Shown piece after piece: positions 12,662 through 22,340 of a stretch of DNA of 64,000 nucleotides (the first letter of the stretch is position 1; every line of letters starts with the position of its first letter). The position numbers were made by a program, and so were the translations under genes. The stretch lies in contig NW_025931666.1 of the NCBI RefSeq assembly GCF_000764305.2, positions 1 to 64,000 on the forward strand, written 5' to 3'. The notes under the pieces were generated by a model. That model saw only the letters and a list, made by a program, of their open reading frames with translations. It did not search any database and had not been told where the DNA came from. Origin of the DNA: Hyalella azteca (lineage: Eukaryota > Arthropoda > Malacostraca > Amphipoda > Hyalellidae).

Positions 12662-13686
12662 CGCCAGGATTGATCTTAATTATTGTTGATCGTCTTACCT
12701 GATATCTAACGGTCTGGTAATGGTGATGATTAATTACAAATTTGGCCTTACTGAGGATCAAAATACTCAAGTAATTCAATCGAAACATTTATCAGTGAAT
12801 ACTTCTCAGATTTTTTTTGTCGGTCATTGGGTTAAGCTAAATTTCATTGATCAGCGCTGTTAATTCAGTTGGACCGAGATTTGTTATGAGTAGATAATTT
12901 ACAAGCTATTCATATTTAATACATTTTTTGCTACCAGTTATCATGGCTTGTTGAGTCTAAATTTCTTTCATATTAGTCCATATTAATAAATAGTTATTCA
13001 CTGATGGAATCCATTAGCAGCAAGCATGCAGGTAATCTAGTGGAATTGAAGAGAATTATGATATTACGTTTTTATTTAAATTAGGAATTATTTGTAGTGT
13101 AAAATACAATTAATAAAGCACAGTTAAGACAGACTGCAAGCAAACATAATCATGCACATTAACGAATATAAAATACAGGTCGAAGACGAAACGGACATTT
13201 AACATGGTAATCGGGTATTCAATTCTTCATAATGCCAAGGTAATCATTTTTAAACTTTCGCTAAGTGCGAAACATTATATATTTTATATAACGCAAAATA
13301 TATTTTATAAATTCCATAACCGTGATAACGCAATTAGCAATTCAATGCAGTCATTTGCACAGAGTTCATCCTTATTTACTAATTTTTTTTATACTGGATC
13401 CCATTCACTTTTTACCATGGAACAAACAAAATTCATTAAAGAATATTCTACTGCGTTTTAAACATTCGCGCTAATAATTTCTTATGCGTTAATTTAATCT
13501 CTTATCTCATCTAATCTGTGCTCGCCATAAGAAGGGCAATTCTTGATTTAGAGAGCGATCAATACAACATGCAGAATTGAAATAGCTTGGCATGAATATA
13601 TTTTAGTAAGGACAATGTCTCTTCCTCTGCAAATAAACTATTAATGTTAATTTTTCAGTTCATTCTAGAATATTGTTGAAACAAAC
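12662..13686. other. 3' flank of the ligase gene
   Basis: This is the downstream side of the - strand ligase gene. On the - strand an ATTAAA lies at 13498-13493, about 190 bases past the stop codon, and is a possible poly(A) signal. No AATAAA was seen nearer on that strand. The + strand ORF at 13204-13461 has no recognisable features. Confidence 0.35.
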
Positions 13687-14013
13687 TTAGAGCTGTGTTG
13701 GAGGGACAATATTTTCGACGACTAAGCTCTCCTCCTGTTCAGCTGTTTTAGCAAGCACCTTGCGTAACAACTTGCCCGAGGGATTCTTAGGCAAGTCTGT
13801 TACAAATTTTATCCCTCCGAGAAGCTGTTTGTAGGGAGCCAGATGTTCCTTCATGTAGTTATTAATTTCATTCTCGGTTACAGAAGATCCTTTGCTGCTG
13901 ATTATGTAAGCACGAGGAACTTCGCCATAGTCTTCGTGAGGAATGCCGGTCACTCCTGCATCGGCTATGGCAGGATGCTTCAGTAGCACGTTTTCTATCT
14001 CGGATGGTGACAC
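13687..14013 (-). CDS. Ligase exon 9 (C-terminal domain, stop)
   Basis: The acceptor is TTTGATTCCAAAG. It encodes [20 protein letters not shown], the C-terminal subdomain with [12 protein letters not shown] (catalytic lysine), and ends IVPPTQL then a stop, 108 codons in all. The terminal tripeptide TQL is not the canonical S-K-L peroxisome signal, so location in the cell is open. Confidence 0.94.
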   Translation of the reverse strand: MSPSEIENVLLKHPAIADAGVTGIPHEDYGEVPRAYIISSKGSSVTENEINNYMKEHLAPYKQLLGGIKFVTDLPKNPSGKLLRKVLAKTAEQEESLVVENIVPPTQL

Positions 14014-17000
14014 CTTTGGAATCAAAGCAACCATCAATGTTATTTCTCGTTGAACTGAATCATCACACTTACTCCACGAACAAGAGTCATGCATATTTTA
14101 ACTATTCACATTTTTCGCTTTTGTATATTCACATGTTTCCTTTTTTTCTTTTTAATGACGATCATAACAAACATAACATAGGAACATCGGTGTCGAAGAA
14201 TAGGCTACGCGTGCCTGTTGCCTCGTGACTTGTCTCTTGGATATCTGTGGACTGTAATTTTGACCACATCTATGGGAAACTGACGTAGGAGCTAAGTATA
14301 GCAGCTGAACATTACGGATGATGAATTTCTCGAAACTTTAACGGTAAATTGATTTTTGAGAGTCAATTTAATCAAGCAGTCATTATTCACTCATTAAGTC
14401 ATCTTTAAATGACTTTGACTCCAGAAACTCTCGATGTGATGAGTCGAATGAATAAATGATATAGATGCCCAACTGTAAACCGACTTTTTTTTAAATACAG
14501 TAGGTTTTTCATGTAGACTTTGCGACGCGAGCGCAATAATGTTAGTGTTGTGGTGCACAGGGTTTGAACTGGAGGACATAGTGTGAACATTTTAGAGTTT
14601 TTGAATAGCCGGTGCTGATTTAGAAAGTGTATGGCAGGTAGATTAGTTGGTTGAATGCTGTAGGTCATATGATTCAATGCCTGGACCAGATACTTTGGGC
14701 TTGTTGGTGGAGGACTATTACAATGACCAGGATGTCGCATTGTTCACGTAGCATGCATCTGAAAATACACCAAGTTTGACGGTGTGTATTTGGAATGAAA
14801 CTTAATTCTTGTTTTTAGACTTTGGAGATATCCGTTATAGAAAATCTCTGAATATGTTTTTTTCGATTGGGTGCGTTAGTGAAAGATTTAAACTAGACCA
14901 TCTTGCAAGATCGAGACATAGGGCGCGTTTGATGTAGGCAGGAGGTTTTGAAATCTGTATTTTGTGTAAATTTGAGGCGGCTGTCCTTCTACTAGCTGTA
15001 GTTTAAGAGCTACAAGTGAGATTCGAGCCTAATTCTGTAACATTGTTTACGGTGATGGTGAGGAACGTTATTCATGAATGTGTTTGAAGTTTTTGGAATT
15101 CAAATAGGAAAGTTTTTAAATTTGTTGGTGCTAGTGATATTCAGTCATTTGTTTTCGAGTGTGTTTACCTACTGGATTGCGTACTGTACTTGTAATGTTA
15201 TATGGCTGTGTGGGTATCGTCCCGCTGTTGTTTGTGCCATGTTGGAGGAAAACATTATGCCTTACATGTATTGGGAAATGAAGATAGAACTAAATAAACT
15301 GAGCTCTCTGCGAGAGATTCATTGAAATCTCACTAGACGCCACTTTGCCTCTATAGAATTTGCTTTTATAGTGGTTAAGGAAATAAATTCTCACTTTTTA
15401 AGTGTCCTTAAATTCCATCAAGCCTGGAATAATTACTCAGTACCCCACCTGGAATCCCTTGACTTTAATAAGTTCCTTAATTCTGTCGACTATGGAAAAG
15501 AAACCGTCCTCGTCGTGAACTGCTACGTCGCCGGTGTGTAACCATCCATCTTCGTCGATGGTTTCTCGAGTCGCATCTGGACGGTTGTGATACCCTTTCA
15601 TCATCTGGAGGATAGGTTGGGTCAAATTAGATGATTTTTGAGACTAGAAGTACCTGTACGAATATAATTCTGAATTTATCGGAATCTTCCGTATAAATAT
15701 TAAGTGAGAGTTAAAGAAATATTTAGTGTACACTTCAGGCATCATATGGTTACTGCTTCCAGAAACAATATTATGAACTAATAGTTAATAATAGTCAGCA
15801 AAATATTCATACATTGAATTCAAGCTGCCAAAATGAGTTTTCATGCAGTCATTTGATCGTATTTTTTTCACGGCATACTAGTATGGCATACGTCCGGCAT
15901 ATTAATTTGTGCGTCTCAAGTTCACAACTTTCAAACACTAAATCCGATACGACAAAACAAAGCCGCCAGGTGTTTTTTAGTAAGGATTTACTCACACATG
16001 GTGTCTTCAAGCACAGTTCCCCATTTCCATTAGGAGGCAATGCAGCGCCAGTGTCCATATCAACTATTTTGGCTTGCACGCGCGGCAACAGTTTGCCACA
16101 TCGGCCTAATTTTCTGTCGATTCTGGGGGTCCCGTGAGTTATTATGCATTCCGTCATACCAAACCCTGCAACGAATATTTTTATGAGGCTCAGTAGAAAA
16201 TATGGCACTGGTTTAACAGAGTCAGATGTCATCCCGTATCATTAGAGGCACTGTGAGATCACTAACTAATGTCCTGTAGATATGTATTTTGGTGTTCATC
16301 ATTCTTGTGGATCACTTTAGTAGAATATCACGCATCAATGAAGTATGTGCGGTAATATTTTATGAATGAGCAACATGCACTGACTTGCCTTCATAGAGGT
16401 CAGTACCGTCGCCGAATTTGTTGGTAAATTTTTCTTTAGAAGAAGTGGACAAGGGAGCCCCGCCACAGCCTACTGTATGACAGCTCTGCAGGAACTCACG
16501 CTTCACGTCGTTGCTCTCGTTGAGGAACTTCAGGAGGGGTGGAGCCAGGTTCATCACTGTCAACTAAAAAAAGCATTAAATTCGCCTTGGAAATTATTGC
16601 GTTCTGCAGCAAGTGATTCTCTGTGGCGCACAGAACTTCTGACCAAGACAAGCGTTGTCCACTAACGTATAGGGATATAAAATAAATGTGTATAGGCTCA
16701 TGCCAAAAAAAAGTCATTATTAAAACAAACTACCAGGTGACGCGTTTACTTACAAAATATAGTTTGGTTCTAGCATTACATGGGATTTTTTATAGCCTTA
16801 TTAATTATGACACTTCTTTTCATTTAGTCTTGGAAGTTCATTGTCTATTTACAACATAGAATGATGAGTGCAGCGGTTAAAAATGACTGAAATTTACGAA
16901 TTACAGGAAGTATATAATGATCCTGAGAAAAGTGGGGTATTATTAATAATATTGACGGAGGCAAACGAATGATGAAGTAAAACGGAGAAAGTTACTAAAT

Positions 17001-20000
17001 AAGAACACTTGGCGGAAAGTTAGGAAGAAACATTAGTAAAGAAGATCTTGGAACCCGAGATTGCCTTGTGTTCCTGTAATGCGCGGATGAAGCTGGATGG
17101 CTGGAATCTGGGCAGCGTGACGACTGTGCTGGAGATCTTCAGACCCTTGAGCATGATGCTGACAATCCCGTAGATGTGGTAGAATGGTATCAACCCTAGT
17201 AACCTGGCTGCCACGTCTACCAATGCAAACAAAATCATTTTCAAGTACATCTTGGATTTGATATAAATTCTGAATATTGGGAAATTTTTATTTCATTTTG
17301 TATTTTTTCGATTAATGAAATGATACAAAATGACATTGAGATGTAAGGTATTGTTACATTTTAGGCTGAAATGCAAACACGTTTTTTGAATACGTATGAC
17401 AGTAATTGGAATTTCATTCCTTGAAGGTTTTGATAATTTGATATCATTTAATATCAATTCCCTTTAATATGCCGCCGAATTATAACAATCTCACTATCTT
17501 GAATGAACTTAATTGGAAACGATATTTATTGAAACGAGAATAAAACAACGCTATATGGAACAGAATTTGAAAGTCATCGTAATGACTGTTAAAAAAATTC
17601 TTAATAAATATGTAATTACACCAGCCTAATGATACTTAATCAGTTCATTTATGTCCGATTCTGATATATGAAAGCATTTCACTGCGTCTGCTGGAAAGTA
17701 CTATAAGACTGACCCTCGTTCGTACGAGGAATAACAACTCGATGGATTAAACAGGATTAACAATTTACATGATAGAATAGCTAAAAATACTCCCTCTATG
17801 CAAATTACGTTGGAACAACGTTAATTACGAGCTGATTTTAATGAAACCACAGGTAGGTAAGGTGAAGTAAAATACTGTGGTAAAGTACTACCTGTGTACA
17901 CAGGTAGTACTTCACCACAGGTGAAGGTAAGTACTATAAGACTGACCCTCGTTTGTATGAGGATTAAAAAAAAACTCGATGGATTAAACAGGATTAACAA
18001 TTGACATGATAGCGTAACTAAAAATACTCCCTCCACGCTAATTACGTTGGAACAACGTTAATTACGAGCTGATTTTAATAAAACCACGTTAAATATTAAC
18101 GTTGTTTCAGCGCGAGATGCCTGGTGCGAAGCTCCTACTGAATTGGTCATGGTATTCAATTGATTCTACGTATCATGATCAAGGACAGAATGAAAGTGCG
18201 CCGCGAAATTATTTCATATCATTTCCTTGTACGTACTGGGGGCGATCATTCAGTGATAGTATAGCTAGAAATACTTTAATTGAATTTCTTTGTACGTACC
18301 AGAGTAATTCATTTAATGAGTGTAGCAAGGAATTTCCTGGTTTTACCCAGGATCGATCACTTAATGAGAGTGTAGCTAGAAATACTTTAACCGAATTTCC
18401 TACTACTCAACGGGGTCGACCATTTGATGATAGTTCAGCAAAAAATACTTCAACAGAATTTCCTGGTAAGCAATGGGATTGACCAGTTAAAGATAGTGTA
18501 GCTCAAAACATTTTACTGAATTTCCTGGTACCCACCAGGGTCTATCGGCCAGTGGAAGTGAGGGCTGCACAACATTTCACAGCAAGCGGTGGCTGCGCTG
18601 TGTGTCACGCAGACGCCCTTAGGCTGCCCCGTCGTACCACTCGAGTACGCCAGAAGTGCAACGCTGCTGGGGTCAACCTTCAGCGGGAAAAAATCTATAG
18701 TCAAACCTTAAGATCCCTCATCAGGTAACACGTAATCAGAGTTCGATTAAGGTCACCGGCCAACGGCTATTCTGAAAGCACCACCTTCGACGGCTGCCAA
18801 ACGAGCGCCGCAACACTGAGAAATGTACCGAGCTTCCCAAGGCTAGCTTCAGTCATCTTGATGTTACTACCACTGCGCTACGGTGGTTGCTTCAGAATGG
18901 TTGTACTCTCATTTAATATGTTTTTACAGCAGATTTACATATTTCTCAGAATTCTGTTTAAAAAACTACTCATAGGGATGAAGATTAATGGATAATCTTT
19001 TCATTTACAATTTTCGTTCAATATCAGTAAATAAATGATAGATATTTTTTGTATTTGCCAATTACATGAATGATGATAGACATAAACCACTAGGTATGCC
19101 GAATAGCCTATAATATTGATGTTGACCGCAGTCTTCAGTAAACAAACAAATAACCGTGGTGTGCTAAAAAATATTCCAATTAAATGCTCGACATATTTCG
19201 TGAATTACTTTTTTACACAGCATCTTAAAAATGAATGGAAAAATACACGCTACAACACAAAAACTGACAAAAAATGAGTATCAATGAGTTCGGTAACGAC
19301 GGATACAAAACATCAAGGCACATACTGGCCTCAACAACGAGGCCTCTATCAAACAAATGATTTATCTTGTATTTATATCAAATATGACGCAGGATTTACA
19401 TCAACGTGCTTCGCAAAGGGTGCAGTGGAGTCCTCCAGCATTGCCCTGAGGTCAGAGTTGCCGGACTTGGAGTCGCCGAGCAGGAACAGGGCGGGAGGAG
19501 GCATGCCACGGGCGCTCAGCAGACCGATGGACTTCAGAGCGACGGCCTCCAGCGCTGCCTCTACCACCAGCAAACTGGCGCCGCTGTCAGCCAGCTGTAC
19601 AGCCACCTCCTCTGTGCGAATATTTAATTCTTTTATGTTTTTTAGGAATAAATTAGTATAAGAGTATTGACAATTGTAACATATTTATTAAAATAATTAT
19701 TAGTAAGATATTTATTAAAATAGATATTAGTAAAATGTTTATATTTTTATTTGTGATCAGATATCTTAAAGAAATCCGCACAATTTTTTCAAGAGATTTA
19801 GTCTCCAATAAGCGTCTTTTTTCAAATCTCACCTCATTGAGCGATCATTAAACAAACTTGTTATCAATTATATTATCAACTTCTATTGCGCGAATTATAC
19901 GTGTATTTTTCAATGTACTAATTGAGAATTTGTGTAAATACTGGACCAAAGTAGGATTATTTCAGATTTTCGAAATCTGAAGACCATTTTGAGTGATTCA

Positions 20001-22313
20001 ATGTTAAAATACAATATAAATTGAATGTTACTTTTATAAAATTCATGTTGCAACAATGTTCACTTTGATCTAGTCATTGCGGAATAATTATTGAAGTAAT
20101 AATTATTTAATCAGAAAGTATTAGAACTCAATTAAAAATGGTGCAACAAGCATAACATTAATGTACGATGTAGTAAATAAATGTGAAGTTATTAGCGAGC
20201 AGAGGCTGGAGCTTAGATGAAAATTTATGATGAGCACAGCCCAGGAAAATTTTTTTTCACTTATTGCATAACAATTTTCAGCAAAAATTACCTTAAGAAC
20301 TTTTTTATAAGCTGAGGCTGTTGATGTTTAGAGGAAGGTACCTGCTGTGTAGCTGTTGCTGTGGGGGTACCTGCTGTGTAGCTGTTGCTGTGGGGGTACC
20401 TGCAGTGTAGCTGGGGCTGTGGGGGTACCTGCTGTGTAGCTGGAGTTGTGTGGGTACCAGCTGTGTAGCTGGGGTTGTGTGGGTACCTGCTGTGTAGCTG
20501 GGGTTGTGGGGGTACCTGCTGTGTAGCTGGGGTTGTGAGGGTACCTGCTGTGTAGCTGGAGTTGTGTAGGTACCTGCTGTGTAGCTGGGGTTGTGTGGGT
20601 ACCTGCTGTGTAGCTGGAGTTGTGTGGGTACCTGCTGTGTAGCTGGGGTTGTGTGGGTACCTGCTGTGTAGCTGGGGTTGTGTGGGTACTTGCTGTGTAG
20701 CTGGGGTTGTGAGGGTACCTGCTGTGTAGCTGGGGTTGTGTAGGGTACCTGCTGTGTAGCTGGGGTTGTGTAGGGTACCTGCTGTGTAGCTGGGGTTGTA
20801 GGGGTACCTGCTGTGTAGCTGGGGTTGAGCGGGGTCACGACCCCACCCACGAGGGTCGTGCCGAAGAAGATGATGGGGTAGTCGGGGCAGTTGCGCATGA
20901 AGATCCCCACGGTGGGGGGCGGTGACCCTGGGGACCACCTCTCTTGTACCACGGCCCCCCAGCGCTGGATGCCGTCTATAAGGCGGCCGTAGGTGAGCAC
21001 GCGGCCCGTGATACCATCTATCTGCAAGTCACCCTTAATTAGATGTGACTCTGTCATTAAATACTTAGACGAATGAATAAAGTGGCAATTTTTTAAGACA
21101 GCGTGTTTGATGTGCTACGTCTTCTTATGCAGTCTATCTGCAGGTTACCCTTAATTATATGCGACTCTGTCATTAAATACTTAGATGAATGAATAATGTG
21201 ACAGTTATTTAAGACAGTTGTGGAAAATTACAACGTTTGTTCAATTAGTTCAAAAGACACTTATTTATCTAAGTTCATCACTGGTTGTCAACACACGACA
21301 TTGTCTTGATCGTATTTACCACATTCGCCCACATATACTTATTATAAGCCGCTCACCATTACACTTCAAATATAATTATCAATAATGTGGCAGTTATTTA
21401 ATATAGTTGTGTTTGAGGTGCTGCGTCTTCTTATGCCGTCTATCTGCAAGTCACCCTTAATTAGATGTGACTCTGTCATTAAATACTTAGACAAATGAAT
21501 AAAGTGGCAATTGTTTAGGACAGCATGTTTGAGGTGCTGCGTCTTGTTGTGCGGTCTCCCTTTTAAATGTGACTTAATCACAACAAGATTTTAGGAGATG
21601 AAAAATGTTAGTATCTGGAATGTTTTTTTTTTAATTATTGAATTATTTGTATTGTTATTTGTATGAATGATGATGCCGTGTGATTCAAACAACTGAAATA
21701 CGTTATTATGTATCGGTTATTGAAACTATATAGGTAGTAAACACGATCCAAAATGTCAAAGACGGGGTTCGAGTGTGTTGTTGTGTTAGAAACCTGGTAC
21801 CAAGTATGAGCATTTTAGGTATAGTTAAATGGCTTTAATGTAATTTTTTACTGCATGATGAAGGAGCCTTCCATTAAGACTAAATGATCTGTCTGTACAT
21901 TTTTTACGTGAAGGAGAGTTTCATGCAGATTAATTATGGCCATTCAGCAATTTTTTTCAATGACGAGCATTTGTGCAGTTGAAATATGGCCTTTTTGCCA
22001 AATTTCCTACATAAAGGAGACTCTCATATTGTTGAATTTGGCCTCTTTATAAAATTTCCTACATAAAGGAGACTCTTATATTGTAGAATTTGGCCTCTTT
22101 GCAAAATTCCCTGCATAAAAGAGACTCTTATATCGATGGAATATGAGCTTTTAGTGAATTTTTCTACATGTAAGAGTTTAACGTGGTGATGTGCTCACGA
22201 GAGCGGGGCGGTTGGTGTGGCGGCCACAGGACGACAGCAGAAATTGCGATACTCCAGCTTCCGGCAGCGGAGTGTCCGGGTAATGTGAGCGTAGCACCAA
22301 ATGCTCAGGATCT
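13687..22313 (-). CDS. Acyl-CoA / 4-coumarate-CoA ligase-like adenylating enzyme, nine exons seen, start exon missing
   Basis: The product belongs to the ANL (AMP-binding) superfamily, closest in style to insect 4CL-like and luciferin 4-monooxygenase-like proteins. Such enzymes activate a carboxylic acid with ATP to an acyl-AMP and usually transfer it to CoA. The substrate here is unknown. The joined exons (22313-22199, 21021-20808, 19611-19400, 18677-18536, 17216-17065, 16563-16389, 16165-15996, 15604-15449, 14013-13687) give about 553 residues with all phases agreeing (0,1,0,1,0,1,0,0), close to the usual 540-560. Visible motifs are [11 protein letters not shown] (phosphate loop), [38 protein letters not shown] (hinge) and NPSGKLLRK with the catalytic lysine. 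The C-terminus ends PPTQL, not the SKL-type peroxisomal signal common in the family. The first base of exon 1 completes a codon begun in an unseen upstream exon. Introns 5 and 6 are GC-AG, and splice boundaries of introns 1, 2 and 4 are duplicated. Confidence 0.93.
14014..15448 (-). other. Ligase intron 8
   Basis: This is a 1435-bp GT-AG intron. Exons 8 and 9 join without missing residues, so no exon is expected inside. ORFs on either strand here show no recognisable motif. Confidence 0.8.
15449..15604 (-). CDS. Ligase exon 8
   Basis: The acceptor is CTATCCTCCAG and the donor is CAG|GTGGGG. It encodes [29 protein letters not shown] and [13 protein letters not shown], which include the ribose-contacting aspartate and the hinge before the mobile C-terminal domain. 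It has exactly 52 codons, phase 0 at both ends. Confidence 0.94.
15605..15995 (-). other. Ligase intron 7
   Basis: This is a 391-bp GT-AG intron without repeats or other features that I can see. Confidence 0.85.
15996..16165 (-). CDS. Ligase exon 7
   Basis: The acceptor is ATTCGTTGCAG and the donor is TGT|GTGAGT. It starts by completing the glycine of GFGMTE and continues through [20 protein letters not shown] to [10 protein letters not shown], the usual GxLCxxxP element. It has 56 codons plus two bases. Confidence 0.92.
16166..16388 (-). other. Ligase intron 6 (GC-AG type)
   Basis: It is 223 bp long, starts GCAAGT and ends TTGCAG on the - strand. The GC start is required for the frame, since the nearby GTCAGT would not give EGFGMTE. 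Confidence 0.85.
16389..16563 (-). CDS. Ligase exon 6
   Basis: The acceptor is GCTTTTTTTAG. The exon encodes [17 protein letters not shown] and [12 protein letters not shown], ending TDLYE plus one base. The donor GAAG|GCAAGT is a textbook GC donor. Only this position restores frame and the motif EGFGMTE with exon 7. Confidence 0.9.
16564..17064 (-). other. Ligase intron 5 (probably GC-AG type)
   Basis: It is 501 bp long. On the - strand it starts GCAATC after AAG and ends in a T-run followed by AG. It was chosen because it keeps the family's residue spacing. A GT-AG alternative exists, described under exon 5. Confidence 0.65.
17065..17216 (-). CDS. Ligase exon 5
   Basis: The acceptor is GCATTGGTAG. 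The exon encodes [16 protein letters not shown] and [21 protein letters not shown] (shown here in part). The FYHIYG block is the family's substrate/ATP-site motif. Ending at CACAAG|GCAATC uses a GC donor and keeps the family's spacing to [12 protein letters not shown] alternative 11 bases further (TCGG|GTTCC), joined to an acceptor 7 bases inside exon 6, would also keep frame but add one residue. Confidence 0.85.
17701..18087. repeat. Direct repeat pair of about 150 bp inside intron 4
   Basis: Positions 17701-17850 and 17934-18087 share CTATAAGACTGACCCTCGT, GATGGATTAAACAGGATTAA and ACGTTGGAACAACGTTAATT with small differences, offset 233-237 bp. The spacer between them holds the palindrome at 17883-17912. 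Confidence 0.9.
17883..17912. repeat. Perfect 30-bp palindrome
   Basis: Fifteen bases, AAAGTACTACCTGTG with the centre between 17897 and 17898, are followed by their exact reverse complement without any loop. It lies between the two 150-bp direct repeats. Confidence 0.93.
18139..18553. repeat. Degenerate 63-bp array that includes the exon 4 / intron 4 boundary
   Basis: GAATTTCCTGG-like cores occur at about 18282, 18330, 18393, 18456 and 18518 (+ strand), with two weaker copies before. Spacing is 48, 63, 63 and 62. Each unit carries a GATCRACC-like block, then ATTTRATGATAGTGTAGCTA. The last unit covers the 3' end of exon 4 and the donor CTG|GTGGGT (read on the - strand). Confidence 0.8.
18536..18677 (-). 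CDS. Ligase exon 4 (phosphate-loop exon)
   Basis: The acceptor is a long pyrimidine run followed by CGCTGAAG, and the donor is CCTG|GTGGGT. It encodes [20 protein letters not shown] and [10 protein letters not shown], the AMP-binding signature. It has 47 codons plus one base. The last 17 or so bases of the exon and the donor are related to the 63-bp repeat that fills the start of intron 4. Confidence 0.92.
18678..19399 (-). other. Ligase intron 3
   Basis: A 722-bp GT-AG intron. It contains a GC-richer stretch (18740-18905) with a tRNA A-box-like motif, described separately. Confidence 0.85.
18735..18905 (-). mobile_element. Possible tRNA-derived SINE
   Basis: On the - strand, ACCGTAGCGCAGTGGTAGTAA near 18892 (in part) fits an A-box of the type TRGCNNAGTGG. 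The element would run to a tail near 18735. I do not find a matching B-box at the expected distance, and no second copy is in the window, so the call is weak. Confidence 0.3.
19400..19611 (-). CDS. Ligase exon 3
   Basis: The acceptor is ATTCGCACAG and the donor is GAT|GTAAAT. The exon encodes [20 protein letters not shown] and a variable segment ending PFAKHVD, with 70 full codons plus two bases. The phase 0 join to exon 4 gives [20 protein letters not shown], as expected just before the phosphate-binding loop. Confidence 0.9.
19612..20807 (-). other. Ligase intron 2
   Basis: A 1196-bp intron when the exon-proximal donor is used. Its first 470 bases are the 29-bp minisatellite, and the remainder is AT-rich without features. 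Confidence 0.8.
20337..20829 (-). repeat. 29-bp minisatellite carrying the 5' splice site of intron 2
   Basis: GGTAC cores on the + strand lie at 20337, 20366, 20395, 20424, 20453, 20482, 20511, 20540, 20569, 20598, 20627, 20656, 20685, 20714, 20744, 20774 and 20803, a period of 29 bp with two units of 30. On the - strand each unit reads CCCCAGCTACACAG, then CAG|GTACC, which is the coding end of exon 2 (NPSYTA) plus its donor. Most units keep CAG|GT. The unit at 20453 reads CTG|GT and that at 20685 reads CAA|GT. The array has no stop in the exon frame. Confidence 0.95.
20808..21021 (-). CDS. Ligase exon 2
   Basis: The acceptor is ACTTGCAG and the exon starts [17 protein letters not shown]. 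It then encodes [20 protein letters not shown] and ends LNPSYTA plus one base. The donor is GCAG|GTACC, which is the first unit of the 29-bp minisatellite. The join to exon 3 is phase 1 and recreates [19 protein letters not shown], a classic stretch of this family. The exon frame remains open through the whole array if the donor is ignored. Confidence 0.92.
21014..21545. repeat. Three copies of the intron 1 acceptor region
   Basis: The block CTATCTGCARGTYACCCTTAA and the following CTCTGTCATTAAATACTTAG stretch occurs at 21019-21115 (true acceptor of exon 2), 21133-21215 and 21441-21530. The distal copies also carry AATAATGTGRCAGTTATTTAA, found again at 23350-23370. On the - strand each copy has a CAG acceptor followed by bases like the exon's IDG codons. 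Confidence 0.88.
21022..22198 (-). other. Ligase intron 1
   Basis: A 1177-bp GT-AG intron between the DPEHLV exon and the GRVLTYG exon. It contains the acceptor duplications and a 52-bp tandem array. Confidence 0.85.
21850..22170. repeat. 52-bp tandem repeat in intron 1
   Basis: ACATAAAGGAGACTCT-like motifs at 22014, 22066 and 22118 are 52 bp apart, with more diverged copies to the left (AAGGAGCCTTCC, AAGGAGAGTTTC). Each unit includes GAATTTGGCCTCTTT. Confidence 0.88.
22199..22313 (-). CDS. Ligase exon 1 (first visible exon)
   Basis: The - strand acceptor is TTACTTCGCAG and the donor is CTC|GTGAGC. The 38 full codons read [20 protein letters not shown] and then a segment ending RPAL. This matches the family's N-terminal pattern (I-V-R-S-P-Y-P-D-x-P-x-P then a P-A-L before the GxTGRxxTY block). 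The exon begins one base into a codon, so at least one upstream exon supplies the ATG. I could not locate it. The frame is open and joins exon 2 in phase 0. The exon is too short to stand out as an ORF. Confidence 0.88.
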
Positions 22314-22340
22314 CTGCGAAGTAAATAGTAGGAAACATTA

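Larger units (their letters stand above)
17217..18535 (-). other. Ligase intron 4
   Basis: A 1319-bp GT-AG intron. Its first 400 bases (high coordinates) are a degenerate 63-bp array, followed by a pair of direct repeats of about 150 bp and a 30-bp palindrome. Confidence 0.85.

Noticed and set aside
20288..21057. A 250-residue ORF reading through exon 2 and the 29-bp array
   Set aside because: The array part is the amplified donor region. A phase-matched splice at 20808 joins exon 3 and restores the family sequence, so the long ORF is not the normal product.
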